Below are positions 1 through 6,396 of a DNA stretch of 13,129 nt, in pieces. The stretch comes from JBBQKI01 sp038326725. GTDB taxonomy: Bacteria; Bacteroidota; Bacteroidia; Flavobacteriales; Flavobacteriaceae. The notes beneath the pieces were generated by a model that was not told where the DNA came from, ran no database searches, and saw nothing but the letters and a program-made list of their open reading frames with translations. Each line of letters opens with the position of its first letter. Position 1 is the stretch's first letter. Both the position numbers and the translations under genes were made by a program. The DNA lies in NCBI GenBank assembly GCA_038326725.1, contig JBBQKI010000048.1:1-13129 (forward strand), given 5' to 3'.

Positions 1-1439
1 ATACAAAAATTAGCAAAGATATTCGCCAACAAATCATCATTGGTAATCTCACCGGTAATCTCGCCGAAATGGTAAAGTGCTTGCCGGATGTCAATAGCTA
101 AAAGGTCGCCGCTTAGGCCACTATCTATACCTTCCTGCACTTTAAGGATTTCTTCCAACGCTTTTGAAAGGGCATCATAATGCCGACTATTGGTAACAAT
201 GGTTTCATTGTTGCGCAAGGCGCCGGTGTTTACAAAATCAAGCAATTTATTTTGAAGTTTTTCCACACCTTGCTTTGTTTTTGCAGAGAGTAATAAATAT
301 GGAGACCCTTCGATGGAGCCTGTACTGAGCGAAGTCGAAGTGCTCAGGGTCAGATTTAGCTTTTCCATTTCAAATTCGGAAAGCTTATCAACTTTATTGG
401 CAACAATTAAAAGGTTTTTCTGCGGATATTTATTTTTTATTTTCTCTATTTCAAATAAAATAGAAGAATATTCTCCCCCCTCGTGGGAGCTGCCGAAGGC
501 AGAGGGGGATGCATCAAAAAGATAAATTACCACTTGAGCAGCTTCGATCTTTTCAAAGGTTTTCTTGATTCCCAAACCTTCAATGACATCTACGGTATCA
601 CGTATTCCGGCAGTATCGATAAAACGGAAATTAATGCCGCCCAATATGATCTCGTCTTCAATTGTGTCGCGGGTAGTTCCAGCTATTTCCGAAACGATGG
701 CGCGCTCTTCGTTCAACAAGCTGTTTAAAAGGGTGGATTTTCCAACATTTGGTTCGCCCACTATGGCCACTGGAATTCCGTTTTTCAATACGTTCCCAAT
801 GGCAAAGGAATCAATTAAGCTTTTTAAAACAAGAGTTATTTTTGAAATGAGTTTTTGAAATTCTTCCCGGTTTGCGAATTCCACGTCTTCTTCTGCAAAA
901 TCGAGTTCCAGCTCTATCAGGGAAGCAAAATTCAAAAGTTCTTCGCGTAGTTTTTTTATTTCAGAAGAGAAACCACCCCGCATTTGCTGAATGGCCAATT
1001 GGTGCGAAGTTTCCGAATCGCTGGAAATAAGATCGGCCACAGCTTCCGCTTGGCTCAAGTCCATTTTTCCGTTCAAAAAAGCACGGAGCGTAAACTCGCC
1101 AGCACTGGCCATACGGCAACCTTTCCGAAGGCACAATTGTATAATTTCCTGCTGAATGTATGGGCTGCCGTGGCAGGAAAACTCCACCACATCTTCCCCG
1201 GTATAACTGTTAGGGTTTTTGAAAATAGTAGCGAGTACTTCATCAATTACCCGCGTGCCATCTTTTATGTTTCCTAAATGAACTGTGTGGGTCTTTTGTT
1301 TTGAAAGCTCCTTCCTCGAAACGGAAGTGAATATTGAAGTAGTAATTGCGATGGCGTCCGCGCCCGAAAGTCGAATAACTGCGATTGCGCCCGCGCCCGC
1401 AGGGGTAGCCAAAGCCACTATGGTATCGTTGTGCTTCAT
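1..1439 (-). CDS. mnmE: tRNA uridine-5-carboxymethylaminomethyl(34) synthesis GTPase MnmE (3' end cut off by window edge)
   Basis: MnmE works with MnmG to modify U34 of certain tRNAs in the cytoplasm. The frame is open from the ATG at 1439-1437 to the left edge, about 479 residues. It ends in ANFC, so only the last residues of the usual FC(I/V)GK tail, which carries the conserved Cys, are missing. The N-terminal folate-binding domain starts MKHNDTIVALATPAGAGAIA. The G domain has the P-loop GEPNVGKS near residue 228, AGTTRDT, DTAG near 274, NKVD at 348-351 and SAK at 385-387. An ATG 27 nt upstream (1466) is in frame, but family members begin close to NDTIVALAT, so 1439 is preferred. Two palindromic repeats are embedded in frame, encoding roughly residues 311-322 and 364-379. 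They fall in loops between G-domain motifs, make the protein somewhat longer than usual, and break neither the frame nor a GTPase motif. It appears functional. Confidence 0.96.
   Translation of the reverse strand, partial: MKHNDTIVALATPAGAGAIAVIRLSGADAIAITTSIFTSVSRKELSKQKTHTVHLGNIKDGTRVIDEVLATIFKNPNSYTGEDVVEFSCHGSPYIQQEIIQLCLRKGCRMASAGEFTLRAFLNGKMDLSQAEAVADLISSDSETSHQLAIQQMRGGFSSEIKKLREELLNFASLIELELDFAEEDVEFANREEFQKLISKITLVLKSLIDSFAIGNVLKNGIPVAIVGEPNVGKSTLLNSLLNEERAIVSEIAGTTRDTIEDEIILGGINFRFIDTAGIRDTVDVIEGLGIKKTFEKIEAAQVVIYLFDASPSAFGSSHEGGEYSSILFEIEKIKNKYPQKNLLIVANKVDKLSEFEMEKLNLTLSTSTSLSTGSIEGSPYLLLSAKTKQGVEKLQNKLLDFVNTGALRNNETIVTNSRHYDALSKALEEILKVQEGIDSGLSGDLLAIDIRQALYHFGEITGEITNDDLLANIFANFC
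305..350. repeat. In-frame palindromic repeat in mnmE (copy B)
   Basis: Terminal inverted ends ACCCT (305-309) and AGGGT (346-350) flank further pairing arms: CTTCGA (308-313) with TCGAAG (335-340), and alternatively CTGAGC (325-330) with GCTCAG (342-347). On the mnmE strand it encodes a Ser/Thr/Leu-rich stretch, LTLSTSTSLSTGSIEG, between the NKVD and SAK motifs. The motif with CTTCGACTTCGCTCAG is a familiar flavobacterial dispersed repeat, here carried inside a gene without disrupting it. Confidence 0.75.
476..508. repeat. In-frame palindromic repeat in mnmE (copy A)
   Basis: A seven-base stem, CCCCCTC at 476-482 and GAGGGGG at 502-508, encloses an inner stem TGCC-GAA-GGCA at 491-501. The GC-rich block stands out in an AT-rich gene. 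Read on the mnmE strand it encodes about a dozen Pro/Ser/Gly-rich residues (around SPSAFGSSHEGG), between the strand after DTAG and the next helix. It resembles dispersed repeats common between genes of Bacteroidota; that comparison is from memory. Confidence 0.75.
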
Positions 1440-1445
1440 CGGGTG

Positions 1446-1473
1446 CAAATGTACAAATTCCCGCATAGGCAAG
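1446..1473 (-). promoter_or_regulatory. Probable mnmE promoter, Bacteroidota type
   Basis: On the minus strand TACATTTG (1453-1446) matches the Bacteroidota -7 consensus TAnnTTTG. A CTTG (1473-1470) lies 16 nt further upstream as a possible -33 box, slightly closer than the usual spacing. The -7 box ends only 6 nt before the ATG at 1439, so transcription would start at or very near the start codon. This also argues against the upstream ATG at 1466, which would lie within the promoter. Confidence 0.5.
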
Positions 1474-1555
1474 ATTATTAAACGATTTACGATTTTATTA
1501 CATTATGTGTAACTTTTCGGCCAACCGGGTAACTTATAGACTAAACCAAAGAATC

Positions 1556-1678
1556 ATGAAAACCTGTAACATGAAATTAAACTTAAACTTGCGAACCATT
1601 TTTGTCTGCACCGTCATGTTTGCTGGTAGCATTGTACTATTTTATTATTTCTTCAAGGGATTAGGATGTTCTTGTTAA
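1556..1678 (+). CDS. Possible 40-residue single-span membrane microprotein
   Basis: An ATG at 1556 opens a 40-codon frame ending in TAA at 1676-1678. The product has a basic, polar N-terminus (MKTCNMKLNLNLR), one hydrophobic segment at about residues 14-33 (TIFVCTVMFAGSIVLFYYFF) and a short tail ending GLGCSC. An internal ATG at codon 6 is an alternative start. A single transmembrane span after positive charges, a Cys-containing tail and a terminator-like hairpin 35 nt downstream favour a real gene. I do not recognise a family, and the frame is short enough to occur by chance. It is divergent from mnmE. Confidence 0.45.
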   Translation: MKTCNMKLNLNLRTIFVCTVMFAGSIVLFYYFFKGLGCSC

Positions 1679-1712
1679 TTTTTTAGTTTTTTGTATTAGC
1701 TATAAATGACAA

Positions 1713-1734
1713 AAACCCAGCACTAGCCGGGTTT
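1713..1734. terminator. Hairpin terminator between convergent genes
   Basis: AAACCC (1713-1718) pairs with GGGTTT (1729-1734); an inner GC/GC pairing closes a four-base ACTA loop across one A-C mismatch. It sits between the possible plus-strand microprotein gene and the end of the minus-strand lipoprotein gene, so it could serve both. The flanks are A- and T-rich without a long pure T run. Confidence 0.55.
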
Positions 1735-1758
1735 ATTATTAAATTGCATTAGCTGTTT

Positions 1759-2271
1759 TTAAAATGAGGTATATTGAAAATCCTTGAATGAACCCGATAA
1801 TGTAACTATGGTGGTGCCAAGGTTATCCGAAGTGGTTATATTAAAGGTACCGGAAATTATCCTTGACGAATCGTCTCCTTCAGGATTTGTCCTGTTTTCG
1901 GTAATGGAGATACTGCCATCGCTGCCATTATAAGTAATGTTTTCCGCTTGATCTCGAAAAAGGGCACTTGATTGGGATCCGTTTCCAATTTCCTTTATCA
2001 CCCCGGAATCAAAACCGCCGCTATTATTCAGGAAAAATCGGATGACGTTCAAATTTGCGTCAGTTACTGCAATAGTAAGGCCAGTGCCGCTGCTGGTATC
2101 CGTACTGTAGCTACCCAAGTTAGAAGAATAATTGTTGAACCCCCCACCGTTAATGGTGGCGTTGAATTCAGCTTCACCAGGGCTACCGCCACCGCCATCA
2201 TCATCTTTTTTTGAACAAGATGTTGCTAATACTAATAGAAATAAAATACTAAGTGTTTTAAGGTTTTTCAT
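1759..2271 (-). CDS. Small surface or periplasmic lipoprotein (DUF6252-like)
   Basis: The 170-residue product has a lipoprotein signal peptide: MKNLK, a hydrophobic core, then LATSC as lipobox with Cys at residue 19. The mature end SKKDDDGGGG resembles the acidic lipoprotein export signal that sends lipoproteins to the cell surface in Bacteroidota. The body is rich in Gly, Ser, Asn and Thr and looks all-beta: FNATING at 36-42, a central NITYNGSDGSISIT, and a C-terminal SGTFNITTS ... VTLSGSFKD. The start FNATING and closing GTF...GSF pattern recalls flavobacterial lipoproteins grouped as DUF6252, whose function is unknown; the assignment is from memory. It appears monocistronic, with a hairpin after its stop. 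Confidence 0.85.
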   Translation of the reverse strand: MKNLKTLSILFLLVLATSCSKKDDDGGGGSPGEAEFNATINGGGFNNYSSNLGSYSTDTSSGTGLTIAVTDANLNVIRFFLNNSGGFDSGVIKEIGNGSQSSALFRDQAENITYNGSDGSISITENRTNPEGDDSSRIISGTFNITTSDNLGTTIVTLSGSFKDFQYTSF

Positions 2272-2346
2272 GATTGAATGTTTTAGTTATCATTAAACCC
2301 TCATCGAAACATTAAAGATATGTCATCACTATTTTCATAAATAAAA

Positions 2347-2370
2347 AAATCCGCCCTGAAGGACGGATTT
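2347..2370 (-). terminator. Intrinsic terminator of dnaN
   Basis: On the minus strand AAATCCG (2370-2364) pairs with CGGATTT (2353-2347). After one mismatch, CC/GG continues the stem to a four-base loop. The stem runs into seven T residues in total. It lies about 28 nt after the dnaN stop codon, a standard intrinsic terminator layout. Confidence 0.8.
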
Positions 2371-2397
2371 GTATATCCAATAATCAAAAATGCAATT

Positions 2398-3516
2398 TTA
2401 AGAATTCAACATTACCGGCATCACGAGCATGGTTATGGATTCACCTTTATCCAAACCATCAACAGGGGTAAGGATACCCGCCCGGTTTGGCAAACTCATT
2501 TCCAGGGAAACTTCATCACTTCCCAGATTGTTGAGCATCTCAGTAAGGAAACGGGAATTGAAACCAATCTGCATGTCGTCTCCTTGATAATCGCATGTTA
2601 AGCGCTCTTCGGCCTTGTTGCTGTAATCGATATCTTCTGCGGAAACATTCAATTCGGCCCCAGCAATTTTCAAACGGATTTGATGGGTGCTTTTATTTGA
2701 AAATATGGAAACCCGACGGACTGAATTTAGGAACAAATTCCTGTCGATATTCAATTTATTTGGATTTTCCTTGGGAATTACTGCTTCGTAGTTGGGATAT
2801 TTCCCATCTATCAAACGGCAGATCATTTCGGTATTTTCAAAACTAAACTTGGCGTTGCTTTCATTATATTCAATGGTTACCTCTTCTTCGCTTCCGGCAA
2901 GGATTGCTTTTAGCAAATTCAATGGTTTTTTTGGCATGATGAATTCCGCGGTTTGGGAAGCAACAACATCTTCGCGAGTATACTTTACCAATTTGTGAGC
3001 ATCGGTGGCCACAAAGGTCAAGTTTTCCGTGCCGAACTGAAAAAACACCCCGCTCATGACGGGCCGAAGGTCGTCATTGCCCGAGGCAAAAATGGTTTTG
3101 CTAATGGCCGTTGCCAAAATATCGCCTTGAAGTTTTGTTGAAGACGGATCTTTTAGTTCCACCGAATTTGGGAAGTCTTCACCATTGGCATATGCCAAGG
3201 CGTATTTTCCGTCATTTGAACTTATTTCCACAATATTGTTTTCCGCTATAGTGAAAGTCAACGGTTGTTCTGGGAAGGTTTTTAAAGTATCCAAAAGCAA
3301 ACGGGCAGGAATACAGACATTTCCTTTTTCACTGCTTTTTACCTGTAGTTTGGAGGAAATGGTAGTTTCCAAATCGGAAGCGGAAACGGTCAAGGAATTT
3401 CCGTCAAGATTGAACAAAAAATTATCCAAAATGGGGAGGGTGTTGTTATTGTTGATGATGCCACCCAAAACCTGCAATTGTTTTAAAAGATATGAACTGG
3501 ATACGATGAATTTCAT
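2398..3516 (-). CDS. dnaN: DNA polymerase III subunit beta (sliding clamp)
   Basis: DnaN forms the ring-shaped dimer that tethers DNA polymerase III and other partners to DNA. The 372-residue length is normal for the family. It begins MKFIVSSSYLLKQLQVLGGI with the typical NNNNTLPILDNFLF stretch, contains ATDAHKLVKYTRE in the middle domain and DGKYPNYEAVIP at the start of the third, and ends MLVMPVMLNS, the usual C-terminal strand forming the partner-binding pocket. The ATG at 3516 is the only sensible start. It follows gldG on the same strand after 107 nt that hold a promoter-like box, and is followed by a strong terminator, so it can be expressed alone. Confidence 0.98.
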   Translation of the reverse strand: MKFIVSSSYLLKQLQVLGGIINNNNTLPILDNFLFNLDGNSLTVSASDLETTISSKLQVKSSEKGNVCIPARLLLDTLKTFPEQPLTFTIAENNIVEISSNDGKYALAYANGEDFPNSVELKDPSSTKLQGDILATAISKTIFASGNDDLRPVMSGVFFQFGTENLTFVATDAHKLVKYTREDVVASQTAEFIMPKKPLNLLKAILAGSEEEVTIEYNESNAKFSFENTEMICRLIDGKYPNYEAVIPKENPNKLNIDRNLFLNSVRRVSIFSNKSTHQIRLKIAGAELNVSAEDIDYSNKAEERLTCDYQGDDMQIGFNSRFLTEMLNNLGSDEVSLEMSLPNRAGILTPVDGLDKGESITMLVMPVMLNS

Positions 3517-3576
3517 GTATGTTTTTTTTATCCAAAATTTGATAAATCCTGGCTGAAATTGTTAATTGAATTCCCA

Positions 3577-3584
3577 CAAATATA
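3577..3584 (-). promoter_or_regulatory. -7 promoter box upstream of dnaN
   Basis: TATATTTG (minus strand, 3584-3577) matches TAnnTTTG exactly and lies in the 107-nt gldG-dnaN gap, giving a leader of roughly 55 nt. A TTTG lies 24 nt upstream, further than the usual -33 spacing, so the upstream half is uncertain. Confidence 0.45.
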
Positions 3585-3623
3585 TTTCAATTGAGACGTT
3601 TGCTAAAACAAACTTATCAACAT

Positions 3624-5315
3624 TTAGCGGGCATATTTTCGCTTGCGAAGGATGGTAAAAGCAATCCAGAAAATTGTTAGTAAAGCTAACGGCAGCAGTA
3701 AGTTGACTATTTGCCATTTGGTGCGTTGCAATGCAGTTTTTTGCGGATCTAAAAAAGGGACTGCAATTTCCTTTGTTCTTATGTTTATAAGTCCGCTGTC
3801 GTCCAAGAGATAATTGACCGTATTCAGCAAAAATTCCTTGTTTCCGTAGAACGAATTGGTCATTTTATCGAAGCCAAGTTCCAGCGGTCGATTGTCTTGA
3901 AATTGATTTTTAATAATATCGCCATCACTTATCACTACCATTTTTGTCCAGCTGCTCATCGATTTTTCTTCGGGCAATTGAAAGGGTTTAACCCGGTTTG
4001 TATAAACCGAAGAAAATTCGCCTTCCAACAAAACGGCTAAGGGGGTTTCGCCTGCACTGTACTCGGAAGGGTCGGGGCCTTCATTTATAACTTTTAAATT
4101 TTGGGGAATTTCCCTGTCAAAATTAATTTCGAAGGGCATGCCCACAGTTTTAGTGATGGGCGAGGTGGAAAGTAAAACCGTTTTTTTAATGTTGTTCGGA
4201 AGAGTGTCTATGGCCCCGGCATAATCAAATTTCACTGCTTCAATATTAGTGGTTATTGGATGATTGTTCCCGCTTGCGGCCAACGGGCTAAAGAACCAGG
4301 GATATTGATTGTATTGTGCCTCGCGTTCATTCCCAGCGGCCAAAACAATGGGGGCGCTGTAAACATCTTTCACTAAGTTGGGGTTGATTCGAAGGCCGTA
4401 TTTAAAAAAGAAATCATTCAAATTCAGGTCCTTGCCAAAAGCAAAAGTTTTCCCACTCAACGTATCTTGTTGCATCTCGGTGGCATCCATCAACCAAAGC
4501 GAAGCCCCGCCGTTCATTATAAATTGATCCAGCACATATTTTTCACTTTCGCTAAAAGTTTCAGTAGGTTTTGCAACCACTATTAAATCAAAATCCTTCA
4601 AGCCGTTCAATGTTTGAATAGGATTTGAAGAAACGGAATCCAATGTAAAAGGCGCGATGAAATAATACTCGCGTAACGTGCTAAAGAAATCGGCAATAAA
4701 GCGGTCGTCCAGTTCGCCATTTCCTTTTAAAACTGCCACTTTACGGCTTTTTGGTTTTACCAGTTTTTGAAAAGCATCCGCAAAAGCGTATTCCAAGTTT
4801 TGGATAGAGCCGTTTACGCGTTCTTCCGGAGTAGCACCCATTTGATTTTTCAGCAACGGGATTTTGACCGTTTTTCCATTATAATATGCCAATGCCCACG
4901 GATAAACGAGTTCAGTGCTTATTTTTCCGCTTTCCTGTACTTCGATTTGTGCCGGTGTCAACCCGAATTTAGCCACTTGTTCCTGAAAAATTTGAGGGTT
5001 TTCAGCTTCATCTTTCAAAGGATTGATAAACTTAAATTTTATGTTTGGATTAAATGATGAAAATTCTTCAAGAATTTGCTCGGTTTCCATTTGAAGCCGT
5101 CGAAATTCCGGCGGAAAATTCCCTTCTAAAAACACATCGATAAGGATGGGCGAATCCACGTTGGCCAAGGTGTTCTTTCCCGCTTCCGAAAGCGTGTATC
5201 GCTTGTCCTGTGTAAGGTCGAAACGTTTATGGAAATAATTCCCAAGAATATTAATGGCAATAATGCCTAGAAGCAATAGGCCAAAATTCAGAATGTTTTT
5301 TTTATGATTTGCCAT
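3624..5315 (-). CDS. gldG: Gliding motility ABC transporter auxiliary protein GldG
   Basis: GldG is the accessory membrane protein of the GldA-GldF-GldG ABC transporter linked to gliding in flavobacteria; its substrate is unknown. The 563-residue product has an N-terminal membrane anchor at about residues 8-28 (ILNFGLLLLGIIAINILG) followed by FHKRFDLTQDKRYTLSEA, typical of ABC auxiliary proteins. Then comes a long extracytoplasmic region with the GATase-like Gld/ABC-auxiliary fold and DLIVVAKPTETFSE, a late VVISDGDIIKNQF block, and a C-terminal membrane helix (about 532-555) followed by a basic RKRKYAR tail. Its ATG overlaps the gldF stop by one base (TAATG), indicating translational coupling. 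gldA is not in the window. Confidence 0.93.
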   Translation of the reverse strand: MANHKKNILNFGLLLLGIIAINILGNYFHKRFDLTQDKRYTLSEAGKNTLANVDSPILIDVFLEGNFPPEFRRLQMETEQILEEFSSFNPNIKFKFINPLKDEAENPQIFQEQVAKFGLTPAQIEVQESGKISTELVYPWALAYYNGKTVKIPLLKNQMGATPEERVNGSIQNLEYAFADAFQKLVKPKSRKVAVLKGNGELDDRFIADFFSTLREYYFIAPFTLDSVSSNPIQTLNGLKDFDLIVVAKPTETFSESEKYVLDQFIMNGGASLWLMDATEMQQDTLSGKTFAFGKDLNLNDFFFKYGLRINPNLVKDVYSAPIVLAAGNEREAQYNQYPWFFSPLAASGNNHPITTNIEAVKFDYAGAIDTLPNNIKKTVLLSTSPITKTVGMPFEINFDREIPQNLKVINEGPDPSEYSAGETPLAVLLEGEFSSVYTNRVKPFQLPEEKSMSSWTKMVVISDGDIIKNQFQDNRPLELGFDKMTNSFYGNKEFLLNTVNYLLDDSGLINIRTKEIAVPFLDPQKTALQRTKWQIVNLLLPLALLTIFWIAFTILRKRKYAR

Positions 5316-6028
5316 TATGCTTTTTTAAGTTTTAAAACCGTCAAAGCAATAAAAAACAAGGCAAGGCTCAAAAAATAAATCAAATCGCGGGTATCCAAAA
5401 CCCCGCGAGCGACACTGTCAAAATGAGTTTTCATTCCCAAATTGGAAATATTAAAAACAGGAACTATTGTTGCAAGCCCATCGAAACCATAATACAATAA
5501 AAAGCAAAGAAAAACCGCGATAATAAAGGCAACGATTTGGTTTTCGGAAAGCGTGGAGGCAAAAACCCCGATAGAAGTATAGGCCAAAACCAAAAACAGT
5601 AATCCAAGATAGGAGCCCAACGTACTGCCCACATCCCAATTTCCTTCTGGGTTTCCCAGATTTGAAATGGTGATTATATAAAGGAGGGTGGGCAACAATG
5701 CGATCAAAATAAGCAGTACAGCGCCAAAATATTTCCCGAGAACAATCTCGTGCAGTCGGATTGGTTTGGTGAGCAATAGCTCCAAGGTGCCCATTTTTTT
5801 TTCATCGCTGAAAGCCCGCATCGTTACGGCCGGAATCAAAAATAGCAATACCCAGGGTGCAAGTTCAAAAAATGCAGAAAGATCCGCAAAACCGCTATCA
5901 AGAATATTATAATTCCCGCTAAAAACCCAAAGGAACAAACCGTTAATCACTAAAAAAACAGCAATCACCAAATAGCCAATTGGCGAGGCGAAGAAGGAGT
6001 TTATTTCACGTTTTATTATTGCTATCAT
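5315..6028 (-). CDS. gldF: Gliding motility ABC transporter permease GldF
   Basis: GldF is the integral membrane permease partner of GldG and the ATPase GldA. The 237-residue protein is an ABC-2 type permease with about six hydrophobic segments: near residues 16-36, 56-72, 99-120, 138-158, 166-185 and 217-233. Between the second and third segments is RAFSDEKKMGTLELLLTKPI, the coupling region typical of ABC-2 permeases. It starts MIAIIKREINSFFASPIGYL, typical of the family. It lies 54 nt after the ABM-family gene, a gap that holds a palindromic repeat, and overlaps gldG. Confidence 0.93.
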   Translation of the reverse strand: MIAIIKREINSFFASPIGYLVIAVFLVINGLFLWVFSGNYNILDSGFADLSAFFELAPWVLLFLIPAVTMRAFSDEKKMGTLELLLTKPIRLHEIVLGKYFGAVLLILIALLPTLLYIITISNLGNPEGNWDVGSTLGSYLGLLFLVLAYTSIGVFASTLSENQIVAFIIAVFLCFLLYYGFDGLATIVPVFNISNLGMKTHFDSVARGVLDTRDLIYFLSLALFFIALTVLKLKKA

Positions 6029-6036
6029 GCACTTTA

Positions 6037-6056
6037 CCCTTCGATTCCGCTAGGGG
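6037..6056. repeat. Degenerate palindromic repeat upstream of gldF
   Basis: The 20-base CCCTTCGATTCCGCTAGGGG has pairing ends CCCT and AGGG. Ten bases, ACCCTTCGAT (6036-6045), are identical to the left end of the repeat at 305-314 inside mnmE, so it is probably a worn copy of the same family. It lies 9 nt upstream of the gldF start and could influence expression within the operon. Confidence 0.5.
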
Positions 6057-6082
6057 TTCATTTTGTTTAAATTTTATACTGT

Positions 6083-6379
6083 TTACGGCAAACTTTCCAA
6101 TGTATCAACGCTCCAAGCTTCGGCTTTTGAACGGAACATTGGCTTTGTTGTTGCCCAAACTTCCTTAAATAATTCACTGCTTCGATAATTTTCCAGATCA
6201 CTTTCATTTTCCCATCGGGTGTAAGTAAAAAAAATAGTTTCGTCTTTTTTATCACGGTAAAGTTCTAAAAACAAACAGCCCGGGAATTCGCGGATATTCG
6301 ATTTCACTTTTTTAAAATTAGCAAGAAATGCAGGGATTTGCCCTGATTCAAATTCCATTTTTACAATTCTTGTAAACAT
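6083..6379 (-). CDS. ABM-fold (antibiotic biosynthesis monooxygenase-like) small protein
   Basis: The 98-residue product has the ferredoxin-like ABM layout: a first strand FTRIVKMEF, a helix over FLANFKKVKSNIREFPG, a strand CLFLELYRD, then FFTYTRWENESDLENYRSSELF, in which the W-E-x-x-x-x-L-x-x-Y...S pattern is characteristic. Family members include cofactor-free monooxygenases, heme-degrading enzymes and many proteins of unknown role; nothing here identifies a substrate. The ATG at 6379 is preferred over a TTG three codons upstream because relatives begin at M(F/V)xRIVKM. It starts 17 nt after the stop of the DUF62 gene, so the two are probably co-transcribed. Confidence 0.85.
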   Translation of the reverse strand: MFTRIVKMEFESGQIPAFLANFKKVKSNIREFPGCLFLELYRDKKDETIFFTYTRWENESDLENYRSSELFKEVWATTKPMFRSKAEAWSVDTLESLP

Positions 6380-6396
6380 CTTTTTCAATTATGAAT

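Noticed and set aside
1..1439. The GC-rich blocks in mnmE first suggested a frameshift or a disrupted gene.
   Set aside because: Translation through both blocks stays in one frame and all G-domain motifs and the C-terminal end are intact.
3598..3613. Hairpin GTTTG-CTAAAA-CAAAC after gldG as a terminator.
   Set aside because: Only a five-base stem, no GC-rich arm and no T run on the gldG strand.
3528..3622. DnaA-box-like nonamers TTATCAACA (3614-3622) and TTATCCAAA (3528-3536) near dnaN, hinting at a replication origin.
   Set aside because: Each has one mismatch, there are only two in AT-rich DNA, and no dnaA gene or unwinding element is seen.
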